64,000 bases of DNA, from assembly GCF_039511225.1 (NCBI RefSeq), contig NZ_CP154261.1, positions 1,302,001 to 1,366,000 of the forward strand, read 5' to 3'. Shown here in pieces: positions 1-7,070 of the stretch. The position numbers and the translations under genes are program-made. The notes under the pieces are model-generated. The model was not told the origin of the DNA and ran no database searches. It worked only from the letters and a program-made list of their open reading frames with translations. Source of the stretch: Sphingobacterium multivorum. GTDB lineage: Bacteria; Bacteroidota; Bacteroidia; Sphingobacteriales; Sphingobacteriaceae. Position 1 is the first letter of the stretch. Every line of letters starts with the position of its first letter.

Positions 1-1
1 T

Positions 2-235
2 ATTCTTGAGAAGGGTACAAAGGTATTGCGTGATCTTAAGCAGATAAACAAGGTCATCAATCAGGTATTCGTGAATCCTAAAGGACAGGACGATATTGAG
101 GTTATGGCATTTGTTTTAGGCGACATATTCAATGAGATATGTTATATGTCTCTTAAAGACCAGGAGGAAGTTGCCCAGTTCGTAAGGAACAAAACAAAGG
201 AGTATTTCAACATAGAATTAAACAAAGCATCATGA
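2..235 (+). CDS. Phage protein of unknown function, 5' end missing
   Basis: The frame is open from the window edge and the true start lies upstream; an internal TTG at base 26 is not a credible start. The visible 77 residues are mixed charged and hydrophobic with no recognised domain. Its stop overlaps the next small gene by ATGA, which suggests translational coupling within an early phage operon. Confidence 0.6.
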   Translation: MLEKGTKVLRDLKQINKVINQVFVNPKGQDDIEVMAFVLGDIFNEICYMSLKDQEEVAQFVRNKTKEYFNIELNKAS

Positions 236-354
236 TAGCACTAACAGCATTACACCTATTCACCTTCTTGGTGATGCTAATAGGTCATCAATGGGTGACT
301 GCAATGTGGGTAATATCCTCATATCAATGGATGTATAACTATTACAACAAGTAG
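232..354 (+). CDS. Small membrane protein, 40 residues
   Basis: Starts in an ATGA overlap with the previous stop and reads MIALTALHLFTFLVMLIG at its start. Residues 1-18 are hydrophobic and a second hydrophobic stretch follows, so one or two membrane passes are likely. It ends in a Tyr/Asn/Lys tail and stops 7 bases before the next gene. No family is recognised. Support comes from coupling and from the clear membrane segment. Confidence 0.45.
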   Translation: MIALTALHLFTFLVMLIGHQWVTAMWVISSYQWMYNYYNK

Positions 355-361
355 GACAAAA

Positions 362-568
362 ATGGCAAAACAAACATTCAAATGGATCGAGGTTAAAAAA
401 TCAAGACTTGACCTTAGTTGTGCACAGGTGGATATATCCCATTTAAACAAAAAAGGTGTTGATTTAGAATGGAATCGTTTGGAAAAAAAATATCCAAATC
501 ATCTAATGTGTGAAGTATCTAGTAAAAGAGATTTAGCGCCTCATTTTTTTGAGAATGATCCTAAGTAA
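362..568 (+). CDS. Hypothetical phage protein, 68 residues
   Basis: Not recognised. A basic N-terminal half (MAKQTFKWIEVKKSRLDLSC) is followed by a charged, Pro-containing tail. It sits between the small membrane gene and the SSB-like gene on the same strand, with short spacers on both sides, and probably belongs to the early operon. Confidence 0.6.
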   Translation: MAKQTFKWIEVKKSRLDLSCAQVDISHLNKKGVDLEWNRLEKKYPNHLMCEVSSKRDLAPHFFENDPK

Positions 569-605
569 AGAGTAAGTAAAAAGTTTAATAAAAATTTAAG
601 TAAAA

Positions 606-965
606 ATGGAAATCAAAGGTAAAGTACATGAGATCGGCGATACTCAGCAGGTAACCGAGTCTTTCAAAAAACGCGATATGATTGTCGCTTATGCTGAGAA
701 TCCGCAATTTGTGGAGTACCTGAAGTTCGAAGCGACTCAGGACAATACAAGCAAGTTCGATAACCTATCAGTAGGTGATGAGGTTGAGGTATCTTTCAAT
801 CTTCGTGGCCGGCCATGGACAAATAAGGATGGTGTAACCACCTATTTCAATAGTCTTGTGGCATGGAGAGTAACCAAGCTCGGTGCAGGATCAGTCCCTG
901 CAGCAGCGCCGGCACCTGTTGACCTTAATTCGGGAGGAGGCGACGATGACGACTTACCATTCTAA
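606..965 (+). CDS. DUF3127-type single-stranded-DNA-binding-like protein
   Basis: 119 residues. The first 90 match the DUF3127 pattern seen in Bacteroidota phages, an OB-fold-like domain: MEIKGKVHEIGD at the start, then KKRDMIVAYAENPQF, then a GDEVEVSFNLRGRPW strand segment. An Ala/Pro linker follows, and the protein ends in DDDDLPF, which closely copies the acidic DDDIPF tip of bacterial SSB that recruits repair and replication enzymes. The likely role is coating single-stranded DNA during phage replication or recombination, consistent with the nuclease, ATPase and primase genes directly downstream. The OB-fold assignment follows from the family; the SSB-like tip is read directly from the sequence. 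Confidence 0.8.
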   Translation: MEIKGKVHEIGDTQQVTESFKKRDMIVAYAENPQFVEYLKFEATQDNTSKFDNLSVGDEVEVSFNLRGRPWTNKDGVTTYFNSLVAWRVTKLGAGSVPAAAPAPVDLNSGGGDDDDLPF

Positions 966-1059
966 AAGGATGGTAGGCAGAACCCAAGTACATGACAATT
1001 TCGATAACCACAAAGAAACTGACGATGGTTGGGCGGCTGCCTACCAAGGTCAAATATAA
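946..1059 (+). CDS. Possible small overlapping ORF, 37 residues
   Basis: Starts inside the acidic tail codons of the SSB-like gene, 4 bases after a GGAGGAGG run that would be a strong ribosome binding site. It ends just before the next gene. The product is polar (MTTYHSKRMVGRTQVHDNF at the start) with no recognised family. The purine-rich run also encodes the Gly-Gly-Gly-Asp tail of the upstream gene, so the site may be coincidental. Confidence 0.35.
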   Translation: MTTYHSKRMVGRTQVHDNFDNHKETDDGWAAAYQGQI

Positions 1060-1074
1060 TTAAATTTTTTGATT

Positions 1075-1431
1075 ATGCCTTACTTAACAGAGGATATAGT
1101 GTTGTATGTGAATCCAAGTGTTTTACTTGGAAAGAAGGGTGATGAAGTAAGAGTAATAGACAAAAGAGGCCATGTTCTGTTAGTGCAGGACATGGCCATT
1201 TCTAAGCCAGCATACTCAATAACCACAAAGAGTATAACGGACCACAAAGATAATCAATCTCCTGAGTCCGTCAAAATAACCACAAAAAATAACGACAATG
1301 ATAGTAACAAGGGACGAATGGAACGCAGCGCACCTGGCGCAAAAGGGAGTGGGGCTCAGAGTCGCAAAAGAACTCCAAAAGATATCCAAAATAAAGCGGT
1401 ACCCGAACAATCCTTATCCTTGTTTGGATAA
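1075..1431 (+). CDS. Hypothetical phage protein with SLSLF C-terminus
   Basis: 118 residues from the ATG at 1075; a TTG six bases earlier is not preferred. The N-terminal 45 residues form a compact, probably beta-rich segment (VLYVNPSVLLGKKGDEVRVI). The rest is polar, Lys/Ser-rich and likely disordered. It ends PEQSLSLFG, which resembles but does not exactly match the QLSLF beta-clamp-binding peptide. The last 134 bases overlap the downstream nuclease gene in another frame, an unusually long overlap for this phage. Function unknown. Confidence 0.6.
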   Translation: MPYLTEDIVLYVNPSVLLGKKGDEVRVIDKRGHVLLVQDMAISKPAYSITTKSITDHKDNQSPESVKITTKNNDNDSNKGRMERSAPGAKGSGAQSRKRTPKDIQNKAVPEQSLSLFG

Positions 1432-1843
1432 ATGGTCAGACCGCAAGGCAAACGATCTCACAAAGGCTATAATTAGCTTCCTTAGGCTCATCGGATATCA
1501 GGCTGAACGTGTCAGCTCATCGGGACGGGTAATAAGCAATCAGAAGACGGTAACCAATGTAATTGGGCAGATGAGGGTAGTAGGATCAGTGCAGTATATC
1601 CCGCCAACATCAACTAACGGTACCGCGGATGTATCTGCTACCATTGAGGGCATGAGTGTAAAGATTGAGGTCAAGATCGGAAAGGATAAGCAATCGGATG
1701 ATCAGAAGATCTACCAAAAGGCTGTTGAGGATGCGGGGGGTATTTACTGGATAGCAAAGGACTTCCAGTCTTTCTATGATTGGGTAATAAAATTGATAGC
1801 ACATCTTAAAACACAGCGCGATGCCATTAGATTTAGTTCATAG
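1298..1843 (+). CDS. VRR-NUC-type phage nuclease
   Basis: 181 residues. The C-terminal half has the VRR-NUC order: GTADVSATIEG with the metal-binding Asp, then KIEVKIGKDKQSDDQ carrying the E-x-K catalytic pair and the Q-S-x-x-Q helix, then DAGGIYWIAKDF. These are the PD-(D/E)XK core positions. The N-terminal third is basic and may bind DNA. Family members act as structure-specific or Holliday-junction nucleases; here it would serve replication or recombination with the SSB-like protein upstream and the ATPase downstream, which overlaps its last 23 bases. Start: the ATG at 1298 lies inside the previous gene, and the next in-frame starts would cut the basic N-terminus. Confidence 0.8.
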   Translation: MIVTRDEWNAAHLAQKGVGLRVAKELQKISKIKRYPNNPYPCLDKWSDRKANDLTKAIISFLRLIGYQAERVSSSGRVISNQKTVTNVIGQMRVVGSVQYIPPTSTNGTADVSATIEGMSVKIEVKIGKDKQSDDQKIYQKAVEDAGGIYWIAKDFQSFYDWVIKLIAHLKTQRDAIRFSS

Positions 1844-2867
1844 CATAAATGAGGAGTTTCCGGATGATGACAACTCAAAGGCTGCCATTACTGAACTTGT
1901 TCTATCGAGCATCATTCCACAGGGTATAGAGATCCCACGTCCTGATAGTGTATTTGAGCTGTCGGGCATTCCTGTATTTACCAAGAAATCCATTTCAACG
2001 ATCATCGGTAAAGCCAAGGTAGGTAAGACAACAGCAACAGCATGGCTGGTGGCCCAGTGTATCGGCCGTGGACTTACCGTGTTATGGCTTGATACGGAGC
2101 AGGGTGACTATTACGGAAGCCGGACACAGTTCTGGATTCTCAATATAGCCGGCACGGAAACCTGTGATAGCTTCAAATATCTTGACGTACGAAGGTATAA
2201 TCCAAAGGAACGCTATGAGATCATCCAGGAGGCTATAACTATGTTCAACCCTGACCTTGTTATCATAGATGGTATAAAGGATCTTGTATACGATATAAAC
2301 AGCCCTGATGAAGCTACTATACGTAGTGGTGATATCATGAGACTGTCCATAGACAACGATTGCCATATCCTTACGGTTCTGCATACCAACAAAGGGAATG
2401 ATCAGGCTAGAGGGCATTTGGGCACTGAGATGGTAAACAAGTCGGAGACGGTTATATCTGTTAACAAGGATGATTATGGTAATGTGGTATGTTCACCTGA
2501 ATACACACGTTCTGAGCCGTTCCAGGAGTTCGCTTTCGAACGTGATAGTTATGGTATACCACAGCTTATTCAGAACTATATGGGGCATGTGGAAGTAAGT
2601 GTGGGCAAAAGATCGATACAGCCATCGGATTATACGTTGGATGAGCATCGATTGATGTTGAAATTGGTATTCCAGAACGATCCTAAAATGAAATATTCTG
2701 ACTTGGTTAATGGTATTATTGCAGGATATGGTACCCATGGTATTAACATTGGAGTTGCTAAAGCTAAGGCATTTATAGAGCACCTAAAGCAGCAAAATGT
2801 TATACATGGTGAAAAGGAGTGGAAGAATACTTTTTATAGTCTAATAGGCAGGCAATCAGATCTTTAG
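1821..2867 (+). CDS. RecA-fold (AAA_25/RepA-like) ATPase, probable replicative helicase or loader
   Basis: 348 residues. Walker A GKAKVGKT at 63-70, the Walker A-adjacent motif LWLDTEQG at 88-95, and Walker B PDLVIIDG at 143-150, followed by a LTVLHTNKGNDQARGHLG segment that fits the sensor/Q-motif region of RecA-fold helicases such as plasmid RepA. Residues after about 275 (DEHRLMLKLVFQ onward) look like a winged-helix DNA-binding tail. It overlaps the nuclease gene by 23 bases. A repeat-rich intergenic region and a primase-like gene follow directly, so the three together look like the phage replication initiation module. Whether it unwinds DNA or loads a host helicase cannot be told from sequence. 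Confidence 0.82.
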   Translation: MPLDLVHSINEEFPDDDNSKAAITELVLSSIIPQGIEIPRPDSVFELSGIPVFTKKSISTIIGKAKVGKTTATAWLVAQCIGRGLTVLWLDTEQGDYYGSRTQFWILNIAGTETCDSFKYLDVRRYNPKERYEIIQEAITMFNPDLVIIDGIKDLVYDINSPDEATIRSGDIMRLSIDNDCHILTVLHTNKGNDQARGHLGTEMVNKSETVISVNKDDYGNVVCSPEYTRSEPFQEFAFERDSYGIPQLIQNYMGHVEVSVGKRSIQPSDYTLDEHRLMLKLVFQNDPKMKYSDLVNGIIAGYGTHGINIGVAKAKAFIEHLKQQNVIHGEKEWKNTFYSLIGRQSDL

Positions 2868-2868
2868 G

Positions 2869-3101
2869 ATCATGGTTCAGATCATGGTTCAAGTAGTATT
2901 TTTTATCATGGTTCAAGTATCATGGTTCAAGTAATTAAAAGTATTGAACCATGATACTATAAATAAGTGTTTATCAGTGTTTTAGTTTCATGGTTCAACA
3001 ATATAAGTTTAATTGAACCACGAACAGTTATCATGGTTCAGGTTCAAGTACCCTTATATATATAAAGGGTACTTGAACCACGATAACCCTGAACCGTGAT
3101 A
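2869..3101. repeat. Candidate replication origin: iteron-like ATCATGGTTCA repeats in both orientations
   Basis: Direct copies of ATCATGGTTCA(A/G) begin at 2869, 2881, 2905, 2919 and 3030, with a TTCATGGTTCAAC variant at 2987. The pair at 2905 and 2919 is a perfect 14-bp tandem. Inverted copies (TTGAACCATGA, or TTGAACCACGA-like) lie near 2944, 3013, 3073 and 3090. Bases 3041-3055 and 3064-3078 form a perfect 15-bp inverted repeat around ATATATAT, and the flanks at 3029 and 3089 extend the symmetry with one mismatch. The array sits between the ATPase and primase genes and ends just before the primase ribosome binding site. Iterons for an initiator are the best reading; an operator array is the alternative. 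Confidence 0.7.
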
Positions 3102-3115
3102 AAAGGAGGATAATT

Positions 3116-3964
3116 ATGCCAGTAGATTTCGAATATAAACTTGACACGGGCAGCAAAAAGTTTGAGTGCCCTAACTGCGGAAAGAAAACATTTGTTCGGT
3201 ACCGTGACATCAAAGGAAACTACCTGATGACAAATGACGGAAGATGCGACCGGGAAATACATTGCGGATACCTGAGCATACCAAATATTGAAAAGGTAAT
3301 AGTGGAGCCTAAGCAGGTGAGCAAAAAACCACTGATGTTCATTGACTATGAAGATGCAATCAAGACTTCTTATAAACTTGAGCAAAATACATTGATTAGG
3401 TATTTCATTGAGAAGCTAGGAGCACAGGCGACGGTTGACCTGATATCAAAATACCGTATTGGTATGGACCAGTCCAATCCCAGTACGATCAATTGGACAA
3501 TATGGTGGCAGTTTGATGTTCAGGACAGATGCCGTGGTGGTAAACTGATGAAATATAATCCGGATGGACATAGGGACAAATCACAGTCGTCCACCTGGTA
3601 TCATAAGTTAAATCAAAAATACAACGCGTTTGAGGTAACACAGTGCTATTTTGGCGAACATTTGATATCAGAGTACCCAAACAAAAGGATCGCTATTGTA
3701 GAGAGCGAGAAAACGGCCTGTATTGCTTCGGTATTTCTGCCTGACTTCATTTGGCTAGCTAGCGGATCTGTTGGGGGATTGGGCTATGATAAGTCGAAAG
3801 TACTTAAACACCGTAATGTGACGCTGTTTCCTGACTTAGGAGCATTCGACAAATGGAAGGTTAAGGCTCAGGAGTATGGTTGGAATATCAGCCGTATACT
3901 TGAGGATAGAGCAACGGCTGAGGAAAGGGAACAAGGTTTAGATTTAGCGGACTACTTGGTGTAA
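3116..3964 (+). CDS. Primase-like protein: zinc finger plus TOPRIM-like domain (DUF6371-like)
   Basis: 282 residues. An N-terminal zinc-binding segment uses C18-x2-C21 (CPNCG) and C44/C50 (RCDREIHCGY), the arrangement seen in phage primases and in DUF6371-type proteins. The C-terminal half has a TOPRIM-like core: RIAIVESEKTACIAS with E196/E198, and VTLFPDLGAFDKW with D240. The middle part (WWQFDVQDRCRGGKLMKY) resembles the linker that discards or binds template in these proteins. It probably makes primers on the repeat region directly upstream. A strong AGGAGG ribosome site lies 8 bases before the ATG. The catalytic TOPRIM DxD motif is not fully clear, so primase activity is inferred. Confidence 0.75.
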   Translation: MPVDFEYKLDTGSKKFECPNCGKKTFVRYRDIKGNYLMTNDGRCDREIHCGYLSIPNIEKVIVEPKQVSKKPLMFIDYEDAIKTSYKLEQNTLIRYFIEKLGAQATVDLISKYRIGMDQSNPSTINWTIWWQFDVQDRCRGGKLMKYNPDGHRDKSQSSTWYHKLNQKYNAFEVTQCYFGEHLISEYPNKRIAIVESEKTACIASVFLPDFIWLASGSVGGLGYDKSKVLKHRNVTLFPDLGAFDKWKVKAQEYGWNISRILEDRATAEEREQGLDLADYLV

Positions 3965-4173
3965 TCGGATATTTTGCTGATGACCTCCTTAAGCACCTCT
4001 TTGGCTCTTGCTTCGTCATCCTCAGTCACACGCTGCACACCAGATTTGTTTTGGGTTCCTGCAAGCTTATTGCCTAGCTTGATCCTTGCATTCTTACTAT
4101 CGGGCCACATTAGCCTAGCTAACTCCGCCTTAGTGATAATCGGGTTTTCGTCTAAAAACGTCTTTAAGTCCAT
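3952..4173 (-). CDS. Small putative DNA-binding protein, 73 residues
   Basis: Reads leftward and its 3' end overlaps the primase gene end by 13 bases. Residues 12-45 (IITKAELARLMWPDSKNARI then a basic KLGNKLAGTQ) fit a helix-turn-helix in which a recognition helix follows a Pro/Asp turn. The C-terminal part is a charged helix. It is the only leftward gene in the left 27 kb and is divergent from the gene at 4278, so it may be a local regulator. The opposite-strand frame here encodes a low-complexity Ser/Leu product and is not credible. Confidence 0.65.
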   Translation of the reverse strand: MDLKTFLDENPIITKAELARLMWPDSKNARIKLGNKLAGTQNKSGVQRVTEDDEARAKEVLKEVISKISDYTK

Positions 4174-4214
4174 AAAACAAAGGTATGAAAAAATATATTA
4201 CAAAAAATATATAT

Positions 4215-4251
4215 TTTGTTTGGATTATATATTACAAATGTTATATATTTG
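4215..4251 (+). promoter_or_regulatory. Bacteroidota-type promoter
   Basis: TTTG at 4219-4222 (another at 4215-4218), then 21 bases, then TATATTTG at 4244-4251. The expected start of transcription is near 4257, giving a leader of about 20 bases to the ATG at 4278. The surrounding 4174-4277 gap is strongly AT-rich and also serves as the divergent control region for the leftward gene ending at 3952. Confidence 0.6.
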
Positions 4252-4277
4252 TAGAGTAAACAAAAACAAAAAAAGTT

Positions 4278-4607
4278 ATGAAGTTATTTGAATTGCAAAA
4301 AGGTCAAAAGTTCCGTTTCCTGGATAAGTTAAAAGGGAAGACCTTTAAATTAGATTACAAGGAAAAGAAAAGCCTTATGATCGAGGAACTGGAAACCGGA
4401 AAGCGTAACCGGATCTACCACTACACCAAAAAGTACAACATGGAAGTGGAACCAGTAGACGGAAGCCGATCGGTGGTTATAGACGACAAGGAAGCTGATC
4501 AGTTACTTGAAATCCTACAAGAAGCTTACAAGCTATCAGCTGAGAAAGGAGAGCCGGAGGAAGTAAGATCAAGGATCAACAAGTTGTACAAGAAAATTAA
4601 AGGATAA
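4278..4607 (+). CDS. Hypothetical phage protein, 109 residues
   Basis: Not recognised. The N-terminal part is basic and probably beta-rich (KLFELQKGQKFRFLDKLKGK); the C-terminal part from about residue 70 is a long charged helix (EADQLLEILQEAYKLSAEKG). It has its own promoter and is followed by a weak hairpin, so it is probably a single-gene unit. It lies between the replication block and the packaging genes. Confidence 0.7.
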   Translation: MKLFELQKGQKFRFLDKLKGKTFKLDYKEKKSLMIEELETGKRNRIYHYTKKYNMEVEPVDGSRSVVIDDKEADQLLEILQEAYKLSAEKGEPEEVRSRINKLYKKIKG

Positions 4608-4613
4608 AATAAA

Positions 4614-4635
4614 AGGGCGGTGTAAAAGCCGCCTT
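4614..4635 (+). terminator. Weak hairpin, possible terminator
   Basis: GGCGG (4616-4620) pairs with CCGCC (4629-4633) and two weak pairs extend the stem, but only TTATTTAAA follows instead of a clear T run. Confidence 0.4.
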
Positions 4636-4655
4636 ATTTAAATTATATTTGTATT

Positions 4656-5015
4656 ATGGAAAATGGTAACAATACAGGCATTTATAAATTTTTGGACTAT
4701 GATAAGTTTATAGATGCTTTTCTGAATGTTTATATTTTATTCATCAATAACCATATTCAACCAAAGGATGTAAAAGTTTTGTATTCAGAAATTTCACTTG
4801 AACGTATAAAAAGCATGAGTAAAAGACAATGGCATAAATTTATGTCCCATCCTCTTAACGGCGTTCATAATGGCGAACAGTTATTCGTATTAGGTATAAA
4901 ATTGCCTTTAGAACCTACCAGCCCTTATAATGATAAGATAATTTTTTATACAGATAACAGCTGTTATGAGGGTGGTATAATTACTGAAATAAATTTAAAA
5001 GACTTAGAAATGTAA
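4656..5015 (+). CDS. Hypothetical phage protein, 119 residues
   Basis: Not recognised. An acidic and aromatic N-terminus (FLDYDKFIDAFLNVYILF) is followed by a mixed C-terminal half ending in a strand-rich segment (DKIIFYTDNSCYEGG). No signal peptide. A TATATTTG element ends only four bases before the ATG, so a nearly leaderless transcript is possible. A strong terminator follows, separating it from the packaging operon. Confidence 0.7.
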   Translation: MENGNNTGIYKFLDYDKFIDAFLNVYILFINNHIQPKDVKVLYSEISLERIKSMSKRQWHKFMSHPLNGVHNGEQLFVLGIKLPLEPTSPYNDKIIFYTDNSCYEGGIITEINLKDLEM

Positions 5016-5039
5016 CTTCATAACTTACCACATAACTAT

Positions 5040-5068
5040 GGCCCCTTCTGAAAAGTTGGGGCTTTTTT
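5040..5068 (+). terminator. Intrinsic terminator before the packaging operon
   Basis: GGCCCC at 5040-5045 pairs with GGGGCT at 5058-5063, and a run of T to 5068 follows. It closes the early transcript just upstream of the first 21-bp palindrome. Confidence 0.7.
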
Positions 5069-5070
5069 AT

Positions 5071-5111
5071 TATACTACATTTTGTAGTATAAACTTTATT
5101 GGTTAAATTTG
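5071..5111 (+). promoter_or_regulatory. Operator-promoter 1 (21-bp palindrome over the -33 element)
   Basis: TATACTACA (5071-5079), TTT, TGTAGTATA (5083-5091) is a perfect palindrome. The -33 TTTG (5081-5084) lies at its centre, and TAAATTTG (-7) is at 5104-5111 after exactly 19 bases. Predicted transcription begins near 5117, 13 bases before the small terminase gene, whose AGG ribosome site lies in between. A dimer bound here would cover the -33 box, which fits repression of the late operon. Three other sites share this geometry. Confidence 0.75.
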
Positions 5112-5129
5112 TGTTGGAGGTAAATTATA

Positions 5130-5654
5130 ATGGCAAAGAACGGGAATATCCATCCTACACGTATTTTCAAGACACCTGAAGAACTTGAAGCAGCATTTGA
5201 GCTGTTCAAGGAAGATCTTATTGAACAGGGTAAAGAATGGATGAACGTTCAGTATGTCGGAAAGGATGCCAACCGTGTATCTGATCCAATGAAAGTACCA
5301 ATGACCCTAGAAGGATTCAAACGTTTCTGTAGAACGAATTATGGTGATGTACAGAATTACTTTGATAATTATGATGGCCTTTATGGAGACTTCACAGTTA
5401 TCTGTTCGCGTATAAGGGAAGAAATCAGGGAGAATCAGATCATAGGTGGATTGCTTGGTGTTTACAATGCCAGCATCACACAGCGTTTAAATGGTCTTTC
5501 AGATAAACAGGAGATCAAAGCAGAGGTGAAAGCGGATGTGACGACAGAAGCCAAAATTGACCTATCCAAGTTATCATTAGAAGAAAAGATTACGCTGAGG
5601 GATTTGCAGAAGAAAGTGAGAGGGGATGACAGCGGAGGAACTACTATCGATTGA
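5130..5654 (+). CDS. Terminase small subunit / DNA-packaging protein
   Basis: 174 residues. Short N-terminal segment, then residues 20-110 with the pattern seen in Bacteroidota phage DNA-packaging proteins (TPEELEAAFELFKEDLI, then PMTLEGFKRFCR, then GDFTVICSRIREEIREN), then IIGGLLGVYNASITQRLNG followed by a charged helical tail. Its role is to recognise the packaging site and bring the genome to the large subunit, whose start overlaps it by 29 bases. Position directly before a clear large terminase supports the call more than any single motif. It is expressed from operator-promoter 1. Confidence 0.8.
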   Translation: MAKNGNIHPTRIFKTPEELEAAFELFKEDLIEQGKEWMNVQYVGKDANRVSDPMKVPMTLEGFKRFCRTNYGDVQNYFDNYDGLYGDFTVICSRIREEIRENQIIGGLLGVYNASITQRLNGLSDKQEIKAEVKADVTTEAKIDLSKLSLEEKITLRDLQKKVRGDDSGGTTID

Positions 5655-7059
5655 TGAAGATCAACTCACAGCCGATATATGTCGGGAATCGTTCTTTGAG
5701 TTTGTAAAAGAGTTTTGGAGTGTAATCATTCCTGAGATGCCTGTATACAACTGGCATATTCCATTTTTATGTGAAAAACTACAGGAAACAGTACTTAGGG
5801 TAAAAGGAAGACAGGATAAGCTATATGACGAGATTATCAACATTCCCCCAGGCACGACCAAATCAACGATATGTACTGTTATGTTGCCAGCATGGGCATG
5901 GACTGTTGATCCAACACTACGTATAATCACAGGGTCTTATTCGGCCTCATTAGCTACAGACCATGCGGTTAAGTCACGTGATATCATTAAGTCAGAGAAG
6001 TACAGGCGGTTGTTTCCTGAGGTTCAGATCAAGAAGGACCAGGATAATAAGACGCAGTACAAGAATACCAAGAACGGCGAACGTTACGCCACATCTGTAG
6101 GTGGTACGATAACCGGTATACACGCTCACTTGATTATCATTGATGATCCGCTCAACCCTAAACAGGCATCTAGTGATGTCGAACGGTCGAGTGCTAACGA
6201 ATGGATGGATACAACGCTGTCAAGCCGTAAGGTTAATAAGGCTGTTACACCAACTGTTCTAGTGATGCAGCGATTACATGAGCTAGATCCAACAGGTAAT
6301 TGGACGAGTAAGAAGGGAAAGGCACTAAGGTGGTTTAAACTGCCAGGGCGTATCACTTCGAAAGTTCGTCCAGTACCCGAGGAACTATCAGAAAGATATG
6401 TTGATGGTCTACTCGATCCTGTTAGGCTTTCTGACGCTGTTTTAAAGGATCAGAGGCTCGATCTAGGTGAATATGGGTATGCAGGTCAGTTCGACCAAGA
6501 TCCGGCTCCTTCCGATGGTGGTATCTGGAAAAGGTGGATTATCCCAATTGATGATCATGTACTGGATGGTATGCTTGCTCAGAATCAGATAAAGAAGATA
6601 GGAACCGATTGGGATTTGGCCTACACTGAAAATGATAAGAACAGTGCGAGTGCATTTGTCACTGCAGGGGAATATGAAAAGAACATGTACATCACTGATA
6701 TGGGCTTTGATTGGCTTGAGTTCCCAAAGTTGATCGATTACATGAAGAAACGAAAGTCACCACATTACATTGAGGCTAAAGCAAGTGGTAAGTCTGCTAA
6801 ACAGACTTTAGTCAACCAAGGTATTGCAGCTAAAGAAGTCAAGGTAATAGGTGGTGACAAGGAAGCTAGGGCACACATGGCAACTCCATACGCTGAACGT
6901 GGTTCGGTTTACTGCAGGGCTTCATTGCTTGAGTTCTTATACACATGTGAAAGACAAGGTATATTGAAGTTTCCAAACAATGAACATGATGACTTACAAG
7001 ATGCTCTAGTGCAAGCGGTTCAAAGAATATTAGGTAAAAAAGCAATGTTTGTAGTATAA
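5626..7059 (+). CDS. Terminase large subunit
   Basis: 477 residues, normal length. The ATPase domain has the phage-type P-loop PPGTTKST at 74-81 and Walker B HLIIIDDP at 168-175. The C-terminal RNase H-like nuclease domain has GTDWDLAYTENDKNSASAF, with the first acidic metal ligands, and a late acidic cluster HDDLQDALVQA that fits the last. It pumps DNA into the prohead through the portal encoded next and cuts concatemers. The ATG at 5626 is preceded by GTGAGAGGGG within the small subunit gene. The last codons GTA GTA TAA form a half copy of the phage operator but no promoter follows. Confidence 0.95.
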   Translation: MTAEELLSIDEDQLTADICRESFFEFVKEFWSVIIPEMPVYNWHIPFLCEKLQETVLRVKGRQDKLYDEIINIPPGTTKSTICTVMLPAWAWTVDPTLRIITGSYSASLATDHAVKSRDIIKSEKYRRLFPEVQIKKDQDNKTQYKNTKNGERYATSVGGTITGIHAHLIIIDDPLNPKQASSDVERSSANEWMDTTLSSRKVNKAVTPTVLVMQRLHELDPTGNWTSKKGKALRWFKLPGRITSKVRPVPEELSERYVDGLLDPVRLSDAVLKDQRLDLGEYGYAGQFDQDPAPSDGGIWKRWIIPIDDHVLDGMLAQNQIKKIGTDWDLAYTENDKNSASAFVTAGEYEKNMYITDMGFDWLEFPKLIDYMKKRKSPHYIEAKASGKSAKQTLVNQGIAAKEVKVIGGDKEARAHMATPYAERGSVYCRASLLEFLYTCERQGILKFPNNEHDDLQDALVQAVQRILGKKAMFVV

Positions 7060-7070
7060 CACCAAGAAAT

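Noticed and set aside
3974..4291. Rightward 105-residue frame opposite the small HTH-like gene
   Set aside because: Product is Ser/Leu low complexity then runs through the promoter for the 4278 gene; the leftward frame has HTH-like content.
7047..7058. Half copy of the phage operator (TTTGTAGTATA) at the terminase stop
   Set aside because: Only one arm is present and no -7 box lies 19 bases downstream; it encodes the last Val codons and stop.
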